Part shown: in pieces, positions 48,660 to 60,400 of the stretch | Position numbering within the stretch: the stretch's first letter is position 1 | How the letters are laid out: every line of letters starts with the position of its first letter | Origin: Erythrocercus mccallii | Lineage: Eukaryota > Chordata > Aves > Passeriformes > Dicruridae | NCBI GenBank assembly: GCA_013397435.1 | Contig: VZRG01000272.1 | Span: 248,001-312,000, forward strand | DNA: 64,000 bases | Direction: 5' to 3' | Position numbers and translations under genes: made by a program | The notes under the pieces: generated by a model | Told to the model about the DNA's origin: nothing | The model's input: the letters and a program-made list of their open reading frames with translations, nothing else | The model's database searches: none

Positions 48660-50499
48660 TGCTCCATAAGTGCTTTTTTGTTATGTTCATAACAGCCTAC
48701 AACTCTTGGAGGGAATTGGAGTCAATGCAGTTTGTATTCCAGTGTTATTATCATTAGTAGTGATATTAAGTCAGTGCAGAATATTAATTGGACCAACAAG
48801 GCTAAGCAGGTAGGAGGCAGATACTGGGATAAAGAGGCATCTTCACAAAAAATCAGAACACTGCTCTGTGATTTTGTGAATCACACACGGAATGAAGGGT
48901 GGCCTGAGCTGGGCTGGACTCCCTGCTGGAACTGATGGGGCTGTTGGGATCTTTGTCACACCTGTGACAGCAGGAGACTCCCAGGTGCTTTAGCCTAATT
49001 TGCCCTCATCTGGCATCAGTTTTAGTGATGTCCTGGGGCAATGAAGTCTGAGGAACAGGAGGTTCCAATCCCTCTGCATTTAAGGCAGAAAGAGAGAACC
49101 TGGGTTTCTTTTGCTAGGTTGAGTCAGGTGTAGTTTAGCCCTTGAGAAGAAGATGTGAGGTGAAACAATGTTTTCTCTGACCTGCCAGGCACTCTCAGAG
49201 GTGAATGCTGATGCTGTTGAGGAGCTGCTTAAAATCCAGTAGGTTGGTGGTTTGTTGTAACTACAGATGTAATCCTGGGCAGAGTACCATTCTTTGGTCT
49301 GAGTGGGCGATAGAGCACTTTATCAGCATGTTCAGTGGAGGTATTTCTGAGCTGAAGGACTTAGAAGAAGGATTGAAAATCCATGAAAAAAATGGTGTGT
49401 GGGCACAAACAACAGCGACCAGGTACCAAGTGATTAGTTAAATTTATGGGCTTTTCCATAAAGCCAAGAGAGTAGAGCCCCATCCTGGTCAGTGTGCAAA
49501 GTGTTCTGTGCACTTTGGCAGCTGCTGTTGAGCTCTGTGAAGGCAAGATGTGTGTCCATGTTCCTCCTTCCATATAGGCAGCTATTTTTGGAAGCTAATT
49601 AGCCCTTTTTAGGAGTGGTGTTAATGTATATTTGTGGGACACAGGATTAGAAAGCAGGAGGCCTCAGCTTGTTGGGAATCAATTTTAATATCCCTATGGC
49701 TCTGGTACTGTGTCAATATACCATATACATGTCTTACAGAGGCTTCTCTTTAGCAATTAAATCCCCCTGATTTACTGCAGACATGACATTCAGACTGAAA
49801 GAGCTGGGGAGGGGTTTTATTCTCAAGGAAAAGAGGGAAACCAAAAATAGTGTTCAGAAATTCCTAATCATAACTGCTTAATTCTCTTACTTTAAGAGTT
49901 ATTATCAGATTGTATACATATTTGTTGCTGAGAGATTGACATTTGGCAGGGACAGTAAAATATTTCTATATCTGCCTTTTACATAAAGCTTCCTCCTGTT
50001 TGCCAAACATATGGGAAGAATGAAACTGCTATGCTTTATCCAGTGGCCCACAATGTGTCTTGGATTGAATTATGGCAGCAGCCCAAGAGAGAGGAGGAAG
50101 AGAAACCTGTGTGCGGGCAGGGTGGCTTTGGCAGCAGCTGGCAGGAATTCTGCCACTGTTGGGGATTGATTTGTGGGACAGTGTTTCACTCTAGGTCTTC
50201 TAAGAACCATGTTCACTCTCCTTTCTTTCAGCCTCCAGCTTTCTCTGGTGACTGCAGCATGGGCATTTGCTTTTTTTTTCATTTCTTCCCAACTGATTTG
50301 CACTAGCTCCTGGCCAGAATACAGGATTTTCTTTAAAAGCACATGCCATTTTTACCCTGGTTAAATAAGGGAAAATGTTGTGTAAAACATGTTCTACTTA
50401 GTGCACATTTAATATGTTTTATAAGAATTTTACACTGAAGTAATTTTGCAACAGTCTTGGGAAACAAACCAAGCCAGGTACAACTAATCTGCACAGATT
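48660..50499. other. Intergenic, no gene seen
   Basis: No poly(A) tail, terminal repeat or target duplication is evident right after the decayed frame. Short opposed frames near 50031-50364 overlap each other and look like chance. Confidence 0.45.
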
Positions 50500-50720
50500 A
50501 ATTTTGTTCTCCAGCCCATTTCTGTGGGTTGGCAATCTTGCCATGCTTATTGATTATCAGACAAGACTACTAATCCCCTTAAGGTCATTAAGTGTACTTA
50601 ATTAAAGAGCAGTTAGCAACCTTCTCTTTACCAAGTTAATAGTGACTGTTAAAAGTGATTTGTACATTACCAATATGGTAGCCATTAATCTAAAAGTCAA
50701 TTTGTCATTTATATTTTCCC
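50500..50720. promoter_or_regulatory. Candidate conserved non-coding element G
   Basis: This is a compact block with TGATTATCAG, CTTAATTAAAG and ATTAATCT words. It includes TTAAGGTCA at 50579-50587, an exact match to the extended ERR half-site TNAAGGTCA, which is the motif bound by the receptor encoded upstream. A single match is expected by chance in a window this size. Confidence 0.3.
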
Positions 50721-51055
50721 AAACAAATACATTCAGCTGGTTTTGAAGGTGGCTAGAAAGTATTCAGCATCTGTTCTTGCAGCTTGTGTAAGGAACAAAC
50801 TCTGCTTTCTTAAACTCTAAGGCTTAGGCTGCAGCAATTTCCACCTAATCTCGTCTATATCTCACTGCCTTGTTCTGCCCTGATTTGGCAGGGGGAAGAG
50901 AGGCTAAAAGTCTTGGGAATATTCAATTCTGCCAAGTTTGACCAAAAGTAAGCAAGGTGGAAAAGCTCAAAGTCTTCTCTGACAGAAACCCTGAAGCTCT
51001 GTCTTTTTGACTGGTAATTGGCACAGGAGAAGTTTCAGAGAAGCTTCTCATAAAA

Positions 51056-51350
51056 GGGGCAGGCACTGATCTCTTCTCTGTGGTGACCAGTGCCAGGACC
51101 TGAGGGAATGGCACAAAACTGTGTTAGGAGGTTTAGGGTGAATATCAGGAAAAGGTTCTTCACCCAGAGAGTGGCTGAGCACTGGCACAGGCCCCTCAGG
51201 GAAGTGGTCACAGCACCAGACAAGAGCTCAGGAAGTGTTTGGTCAGTGCTCTCAGGCACAGGGTGTGACTCTTGGGGTGTCCTGTGCAGGGCCAGGGGTT
51301 GGACTTGATGGCCTTTGTGGGTCCCAGTTCAGGATATTCTATGATGCTAT
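51056..51350 (+). mobile_element. CR1 LINE, 5'-truncated 3' end
   Basis: This matches the well-known 3' end of avian CR1. It has the phrases GGAAAAGGTTCTTCACCC-like (AGGAAAAGGTTCTTCACCCA), the GTGGTCACAGCACC segment, CAGGGCCAGGGGTTGGACTTG, and a terminal ATTCTATGATGCTAT repeat-type tail at about 51336-51350. It is about 295 bp long, with the reverse transcriptase part missing as is usual. It is the only clear CR1 copy in the window and supports an avian origin. Confidence 0.92.
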
Positions 51351-53329
51351 CAAAGTCAAGACAGCAGACTGAGGGATCAGTCAGGGCGAGTTAACAGGTA
51401 AGGAAGGGGAATCAGAGACATTGATGGGGTAAGGGAATACAGTGCTACAGGAATCTGAATTTCATTGGTCTGTGAATATTAAACACAATTTTTTCATTAC
51501 TGTATGCAAACATAAATACATAAAAGTTTCAATATTATATATTTCAAGATTAAATGTATAATGAAATACATAATGTTTTCTGGTTCTTGATGCATATGCA
51601 ACTTCTTTCAAGAGACATATATAGACCAAACCTTCAATATGGATCTTGCTTCACTACCAGAAACCTCTTGTTACAATTAAAGCAAGCTTTCTTTATCAAA
51701 ACATAAAACAGCTGTATTTTTCTCCCTCCTACAAAATTAATATGTAATTTAAGACCAAAAGCAAATGTATCTAGAAAATTATGACCCCTCATCTGAGCTC
51801 CTTTTAGGGTGCAGGCTAGGATAGCATTGCTCTGGGGCTGGTGGTGTAGAGGTGTGGTCATTTATAACAGAACAGTTGCTTCTGAGCACACACATCCCTG
51901 CCTCAGGTACCTCTGAACAGTGCTTAGTGGGGCTCTTCTAGAGAGTTGTCAGCCAGTGAGGAAAGCAGCTGCTTTCCCTGCTGAACCTGAACAGGCCATT
52001 TTGCAAGAGTAGAAAGTGAACTTTGTGGGACTGGAGGAAATCTCAGGGTACAGAAATCACCTGTAGAATATTTTAGACTTCAGAAACTTGCAAGGATAAA
52101 ATGTCAGCCACAGAAGTATTGTTTTAACCCATTTTAAGGCTCATTTATTTGCCTACAATATTTTATTTTTCTGCTGTATCTGAGATATATATGTGTATAA
52201 GTCTTTTACAAAGATAGACCCCGTGTTGTAACCTTCTTTTCCCATTAAAAAATGGATTCTATACTTGCCAATGGGATAAAATTCTCATTTTGATCTCTAG
52301 ATGCAAATATATCCATAAGCCAGGATAAAACATTATCTGTCCTGATCACACAGCCAGTGTCATTCTGTGATAACACCTGAATTTGAGAATTTCTTTGCAA
52401 TATATATATTTTTTTTTGCTTTACTAATCAAGCCTGTTTAGAAAGTTATCAGGCACCTTGACTTACGGTGAAGGTCTGACTTTGGCAGAAGTACTGATTT
52501 ACATCTTTTGCCTGCTCCAGTCTATCAGACGGGCTTTCTGTGATGATGTTGGAAATCAGACTGTTTAAAAAAAACCACCAAAATGAAACAACAAAACAAA
52601 TGAAACACACAACAACAACAACAAAAAAAAGCCCCCAAACAAATAAACACCGAATGTACCAAAAGAATTTTACACTAAGTGAATCTGTTCTCCAATTCAA
52701 TTGAAGATTTGGCAGCACAAAAAAATAAGAAAACAAGGATTAGGAAGAAAATTAAAGAGGGGAGAAAATTGTGGTGGAAGGGAGGAACTGTGATTTTATT
52801 ATTAGGTTTTTTATTATTATTTCATGCTGCTACTGGTGCTGAGAAAATGTATATGGGTCTGTTCAGGCAAGGTAGAACAAATTGTGTGAAGCAGTGCAGT
52901 GGCCACCTGGGAATAGAAGTTTATTTTCTGTGTTTAATACAAATTTAAGAGCTCAACCTAGATTTTACACTTTTATTAATTCTTTAGGTCACATTAGAAA
53001 ACTATAATAATTATTATTTGTGTGTAATGAAGGAGAGACAATGCTTTTTAGCTGTGAGGCTGTCTTTTCTTTCTTGTGTCCTTTTTTTTCTTTTTTTTTG
53101 GCCAAACCAGCATCTCTCCTGAAAAATCGTTTGGTTCCCACTAGGGTGCCAAGGAGAGGTTTTTCACAGCAATGGGCAGGGACAGCAACAGACTTGAGGC
53201 TCAGCTGGAGCACCTGTGCAGTCATCTTAATTTTGAAAATGTATATACTGGTAAATGACAGAGCTCCCTCCCCCAAACACATTTTAATCTGGAAATTTCC
53301 AAGCAGCTTATCTGCTAACAATCTCTTAA
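51351..53329. other. Intergenic, low-complexity patches only
   Basis: An A/C-rich patch (CAACAACAAC and A-runs) lies at about 52566-52650, giving a Val/Phe-rich minus frame that is not a gene. T-rich runs lie near 53081-53099. No exon is recognised. Confidence 0.5.
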
Positions 53330-53660
53330 TATTCTATTTATTTATTTAATATTGTTGCTTGGGCTGCTCATATAATCAGATAAAGGTCATTAAGCCAAAT
53401 TTATGATTAAATAGGATAAAACTATTTATTCTCTTTACTCAGCCTATTAATGTTATAGCTTATGCTGACTAGATGTCGGTATTTCAAATGAAGTTACTAC
53501 ATTTTTCAAATATCATAATTATATGAAAAAGCTATATTATCTCATTGTGAGGATTACTTTCCACTACCTTATCTGCCATAATGTCTGCACATATTGGCCT
53601 TCAGATTTCCTCGTGCTGCTAACTGCAGATATTCCTCTAAGTCTTCCATCTGGTATCTGC
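53330..53660. promoter_or_regulatory. Candidate conserved non-coding element H
   Basis: This AT-rich but non-repetitive block has TTTATTTATTTAAT, ATAATCAGATAA, TATGATTAAAT and CATAATTATATG words. It includes TAAAGGTCA at 53381-53389, a second exact extended ERR half-site. There is no coding frame. Confidence 0.3.
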
Positions 53661-54114
53661 ATTAACCTCCACATTGTTTCATTTTGTTATTTTATTCCTT
53701 AAGTCATTGTTAAGGATTTAAGGGACTGTTTGTCAGGCTTTTTCATGTTCACTTGCAAAACAAAGTATCAAGTGTTTTCTCTCTTAATTGCAGCCAAATT
53801 GTTTGTGATGTGAGACTGTCACAGAGTAAAGAAATTGCTTCAGGATTCTGGAATACATTAAGGGAAGACTATTCTTTCAAAACTCTGTTCGCTAAAATGT
53901 AATTGACTTCAGCACTTATCTGAAAACTATAGATCCTTGCAGGATCCTTCCTGGTTTGGGAAAAACAGACCTTGAGGCGACCGTAAGGCAGAGTGCACCT
54001 CGCATCTCCTTCCCTTGTAAGAGCTCTGTGATATTTGAGTGGTTTTGAGAGCAAAGCTCCTGTAGTTCAGGCTGTTAATTTTCTTTGCCAGCCTTTTTTC
54101 TCCTTTCAATTGTC
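53661..54114. other. Intergenic, no gene seen
   Basis: Nothing is recognised; the minus frames at 53869-54109 overlap each other and look like chance. Confidence 0.45.
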
Positions 54115-54400
54115 CATGACCTTATCTTGAGAGAGGCCTAATTAGATGTTTGTAACAGCCACAGCTAATTGATGGGATTTGTGTGAATGCAGACTGCAAA
54201 AGGAAAGCTGAGTTCCTCAGCCAGGCCCTATTGCCACAGGTAGCTGGCCAGCTAACTCCAGTTTCTAAGGTGCCTGACAGAGATCTGAACCCATCCATGT
54301 GTGGTAGAGTCCCAGAAAAGAAATGATGATGTGACCAGCCTGATGCAAATGACACTCTCCCAGGCTGGATGCCGAGGCCGAGGCTCATTATGACAGACTA
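54115..54400. promoter_or_regulatory. Candidate conserved non-coding element I
   Basis: This is a non-repetitive stretch with CCTAATTAGATG and GCTAATTGATGG homeodomain-type words and a GATGCAAATGAC octamer-like word near 54340-54351. It is stop-poor on the minus strand (88 codons) without protein features. The call is inference from texture. Confidence 0.28.
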
Positions 54401-57400
54401 GTGACCACATGGCAGCAGAAAATTTAAAAATGTGGCAGAAAAAGGTAAATTTTACCCATAAAATATTTTGTGGTAGTCTATTTGAAAGGTTCCCAAGTAG
54501 CTACAAAGCAGAAGCACAACCTAGATTAAAAAAAAAATTTATTCGCCCTTTTTATCCTGAAAGTTTCTCATAACTGAACTTCCAATTCTTTGTAAGAATT
54601 ACTGTCTTACTTCACCTCCAGATTGTCTGCTGTCTTGACTCTCTTCCTATAGAAATTGGACAGTTTTCTCCTCAGTGCTGACTTCTGCTTTCCCCTTCAT
54701 TCTTCAGGTTTTTGAGTTTCCTGTTCTCTCAACAGCTGGTCTCAATTTCATCATCCAAAACTTCATTTCTCTAGGCAATCAGGCAAATGAATTGTCTTCA
54801 TGTTTAAAACAAATTCATTCTAAATTAGTTTGTGCCCCTTCAGTGTTAATTTTCCATGACTATTATAGTCATTGAGCTTTATGGCATGAACACAAGCAAA
54901 TATTAAGTTTGAGGGCTTAGCTGTTTTTCAGTGAATTTTAAATCATGGCCTACATCTTCAGCTGTGGTGTGAGTCAGTAGGAGTCTTCAAAGCCAAGTGC
55001 TAGGGTTTATGTGATGTGGTGACAACAGCAGCATTGTGTCCTTGTGCCAGCTGAAGATGTGGCCTGTAACTAGTCAGAATAAGTTGCTTCAAATTATTAA
55101 TATGAGCAACTCATTAAAAAAAAACCCTTAAATTACTCAGCTATGGAACCAAGAATGTTAAATGTAGCTAAGTATCACTTCAGTGTAGCCTGAGGTTGGC
55201 ATAAATGAGCTGTTTGCTATTTTTTTCTGGGATAGTTGTTTGAAAATTATTTAATGATCATGACAGTAGTAAACATTTAAATGTGAGATGCACTGAAAAA
55301 TTTTGTAGTTGATTTGGAGAACCTGGGAATCTCATGCATCCATAAAGTTTGAGAACAGCTCTGAAATAGAAGTAAGATGTATCTCTGGCATATGACTCTT
55401 CACTGAGGAAGTCCAGATATGAATCTTAGGGAGTCAGCACCTGAAGCGATGTCTCAGCTCCCCCTCTGAACTGTTCTCCAAAGGAGCCTAATTTAGGCAG
55501 ACCAAATTATTCCCCAGAAAAGCCTCACTATCTGCACTCAGTACAAAAGGCATAAACCCCTAATCATCGTGTATTTAAAACTCTTATAACCTTATTCTAT
55601 CTGCAATCGCTTAGCTGAGGCTTATTTCACAGTTCTTAGCATTCTCCCCTGAACAATCAGAGTACTGGTAAATACTGTCAATCTTTTGCTTAATCTTTGA
55701 AGCAAAATAGAAAAGGAATGTATGAAGTATTACTTCACTCTTATGTGTATATTTTGGGAATGTAGTATTAGATGACGGAAATATTTAATTCCTTGTCAGC
55801 TTGATCCAGTTTGATTTGGTGATGAGGAAGTTATCACTGTGTGGTGCTTCTATGAAGGTAAATTTGACTCCGGGTATGTGAAGAGACAGTGAAAGTGTCC
55901 AAATAAAACAGTTCCACTGAGCAGATGTCTTCGTCACAGAACTTGATCCCCTTGTTGGCTTTTTAGAGAGAAGTAAAATGCTGAGAAAACATGGACTGAG
56001 TTACTTTTATAGAGATCAGTACTGCACATCCAGGCTAAAGTATGTTGGCAACCTGTCCATGGATATTTTATTTCTATTTTCATCTGCAATGCAGTCAAAT
56101 AAGCACTCAGTATTTCAGTGGGTTGGGGTGGGAGGGGAGTTTCTATAATAAAAAGCTGGTGTTAAGTCTGACAGCTTCAAAAGGAAGGCTTTCAACATCT
56201 TTCAAGTTCCTTGTCACTTGCTATCCAACTGCTACTGTGGACTAACATGCCAAACAGGTTTCAGATGGTTTCAGTGATGCTCAGTGTTTCATTTACATTT
56301 GTAAAAACAGGTCCTATTTATCAGACCAGGAGTGTTTTGCATATGCTTTTTTATAGCCAGGAGTATTTGAGTTCATGGCATCATGCGAAACAAACACCCT
56401 CTAGTCCCTGCTCCTTGCGCTATTTCAGTTCTCTTCTTATGTGCTGCTGTGATGTGATATAGTTCAGGCTTCCCTGATGTATCAGTGGATCCACCCTCAG
56501 GAGGTTAATGTGGCAGGGAGAAGTATCCCAGCTCTTGATTATAAGAGACTGACAGATTGGTCATGAATGCTGAAGACTAGCAGGCTTTCTACACTCTGCC
56601 TCTACAGAAAATGCTCAAAATAAAAAGACTTGGAGTTGGGGTATGGAGCAGGGGGAAGGCAAGACACTGTATCTTGTCAGCTCCTTTTCTATTCTATTTG
56701 CCTACTAGCAGTTTTCGTCTCATTTGAATAGGAAAGAGCACTGGCAAGTGGAGGAGATTTTGTGCTACTGGAAGAAGATATGTGTGCCAATGCATGGGTT
56801 ATGTGGAGCAAACATAGTTGTAGTTATCCTTTCTTTAAACAGATGCTCAGGAAAGAGTATGAATCAGCTTTATGGAAGCACACTTTCACATTACAGAACA
56901 GGAATAAGTTTCAAATTGTAGATGTCTATTTTCTTCCTCTTGTTAATTTCTGGACTTATTTGTGGTTAATATTTTTCCTGGAAGTAAAGCCTTGGAAGGC
57001 TTTCTTTGTTCCACAAGTTGAGTATGACCCTTGGATAAGGCAAAGCATCACAAAACCAACTTAGAAGCAAGGAAGAGAAGAACTCTCTAAAATATCCTAA
57101 GAGGGACACTGTCTCCTATAAGTCAGCACACTGTAGGTGGAAAGAATTCCACATATTGACTCTGGGTTTTGTCATCTGTCATTTGACCAGGAACTGAGTC
57201 ACACTAATTTGAGAAACTGTCAAAAGAGAAAGAATTCATTTCCCAGTTAGACACATGATTTTACTTGGACACTGAAGGTTTCAGTTCAACAGTTGAAATG
57301 GTAAAACAATACAGAGAAACAAATCTTCAGCTGGGTAACCCGAGCTGTCTTGTTTTGAGCTGTGCTGGAGGTCCTGAGTCAATACCCTGGGCTACTTCCA

Positions 57401-60400
57401 AACCTTGAACTGGCTTCAGGGCTTTCCAGACTCCACTTCTGCTGTAAGACTGCTCAGAGTTTAACCAATCTTCCCGTATCATGACTTCCAAATGAAAATT
57501 TCTTCAGAGCTGTTCCCCTACAGATACTTATACCAAATTCATGCTCCCCAGCCCTTCAGAGTAAATTTTCTTGCAGATTTTGTTCAGGCTGTTCACATGA
57601 GACTGAAAGATAAGAGATAGGTCTGCAATATTTAATTGTGGAGACGGAAAAAAAAAGTGACAGAACTGTTTGTCTCAAATTTTGCTGTTCTTCATATCTA
57701 GGCAAAAATGCCTTTTACTGCATATAAGTTCAGAAGGATGGATCTGAACCCTGAATTTTCCTTTAATGGACTACACTATCACATATTGACAGGATATCTC
57801 CCTCAGCCTCTGCAGCAAGTTAAGGACACATTTCGTGATGAAGAAATGTGATTTCAAAGGGCACTTGACATAACTGCAAAGAGGGTGGCCTTAGTCTGTC
57901 CCATGGAGAACAAACACCATGAGAAGTGCTATCTAATGTTCTGCTCATGATGATAATGAGGTCCCAGGTTTGCTGGGCCTCAGGAGTACTACACCAGTTT
58001 CCAATACCTTTACCAATATGACTAAATATTGATATTTTTGTAGTTCCAATATATGTTTGTTCTTTGCAAAAAAAAAAAAAAATAGAAAGAGAAAAATAAC
58101 TAAATAACTTCAGTTTACTTTACACCCCGATTTTAGGTAAATTCAAATTGGGAAATTGTGCATAGACCCCAAGTGGTACAAAAGAATTAAAAGCTGGCAA
58201 TGAATTTTGATAGTGAGCACTAGATTACTATGGAGATAACTGGATGAATAAGTTAAAAATTCAATAATTGTAAAACTAAAAATAATTTCAACTGTTGAAA
58301 TATTTTAAAGTAGGTAACAAATGTCAAAAGGCTGGATGTACAGTGAAATGCTTAGGAAACAAACCATGAAGAACATATCAGTGATTTATATAACTGAGTT
58401 AATTTTGAGTAAGTTTCCAAAAAGCTTAAGGAAAATGTTTCAGGTTTTTTTTTTTTTTTTTGTAAACAACTACTTCTTGAATAATTAGTAGAGATCAATG
58501 GAAAAATAATTGCCTTGTTTTGGAAATTAATTTCAAAAAAAGCAGTGTGTATTCAAGGGACTTCTGGAATCTATTTTAAAGACTGAGAAGTAAATTGCAC
58601 CTTTAAAATATGCAAATAAGGAGTTTCATTAATAGTCATCTTGGCTCTGAAAGCTGGACTGTAATATGAGCCCACTTTCTCATTTACACTGTTATCCTCA
58701 TGTTATGCTGATATGCTGGTATCTTTAGTGTTACCTGGTAAAATTTGTATTAAAAATTAACATCAAGTGTGTGGATGATGATAGTAATTACTTTTCTCTA
58801 TCCCAAACATCCAAATGCTCGGAAGGCATAAATATAGATGTTTGCGTGATTTTTGTCAAGGTGTCCTTGAATGAGAGGATTTAAACCTCAACAGTGTCGC
58901 TTGGGCCCAAGCCAAGTCATGTGTCCTCACTGGTCTTGAGGCTTTTCCTGTGAATGCAGCTGTCACTCTCCTCTGCAGAGTATCCTAATGGAATGAGACT
59001 TCTCTGTCCAGTCCCTGTCTAAGCCTATGGATGTGTGGCTGAGGCTATAGGAACCCCCAGCTATTTAGCACCCTTACTTGAGCCTAATAGTTTTTCATTG
59101 CTCCAAGACCAACTCTGCAAAAAAAAAAACAAAACCAAAAAACCCCTCTTAATTATGAGATTTATAAAATTATATATTAAGCAAATTATGTTGTTTAAAA
59201 ATATATACATATATCTTACTTAAAATAAATGATGTGCAAGGGGATCATTGCCTGCTACATTTGAACCTTTTCTATATGCACAGGCTTCACTGTTGTGGCA
59301 ATATTGATAAAGCTACATTTTCCTGTCTTCAGCTGTATCAGTAGAAGCATATTGGTGCACATACAGTTTGTTTCCCCTCCCTTAGGAGAACTGGGATATT
59401 GGGATTTACGTTTCCTCAGAGATTTTACAATTGGACTATGGCTGTACCAAATTGCTTGCATTTTTTTGCATACTCCTGATGAAAATTGCACTGACATTTC
59501 AGTATATTCATTAGGATGGTCATGAAAATGCAATGGTAATGGTGCAAAGTAGTTCTGCCTCTCACAAAACCAATCAAACACATTTTCCTATGCTTTTGTC
59601 TATATAATGATATCCTATTTATCTTAGACACACATTCTGTCCCTTTTCTTCTGTTTTCTGATGTAGCTGTTAAGATCCTGGTCATTATGGGCTGTGCCTT
59701 GTCAAGGAAATATGTGTAATTGCAGGTGGACCGAGTATAGCCAAAGAGAATGTATCATGGCTGAGCTCTGCTTCCTTTTCCATCAATGGTATAACTAATT
59801 TAGATATCTTCCTTTGCCTTTGCTAGTAGATTTGCATTCTCTGGGCCTCTTCCCCTCTAAAGTTTCTGGGAAGGAGAAAGACACCAGGAAGCATGATATC
59901 CTAGAAAGTCATGCTTCACTCTGTATAAGTGGTTCAAAAACTACCATGAGCCCTAGCCTCAGAAGAAGAGTTTAAAGATCAGATAAATACACATCTTGGG
60001 ATATGTTTCCTCAAAGCAAAATGAGACCATCTAAAAGCTTGCCGCACTTAGAAAGGATGGTCCTGTTCTTGCCAATATCCTTGTACCCAATTTTGGCACT
60101 CACTTGACTCCTTGGTAAGTGGATTCAATCTGCTAAATCCTCTGGGCGGAATGGAATTGCCCATTTGGGCAGCAGTCAGCTCTTAGATTCATTCTGATGC
60201 ATCCTCTACCAGCACCCTTTCCCTCTGATTATCCTGACATGCTTCCTATGCTGTGTCCTTGTCTCCCACTGGCGTTGCATATCAAACTTTCTAGATCTAC
60301 ATTTATTCAACTAGAATGCAGTTCAATCTACCTTTCCTCACAGAGCTGCTCCACTGGGGGTTTTGTGGTCTGTTTCATCTGCAGTCACTTTTCTCACTGT

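Noticed and set aside
48305..48667. 120-codon minus-strand frame
   Set aside because: It is a shadow of the + strand decayed coding region, which has the much longer frame.
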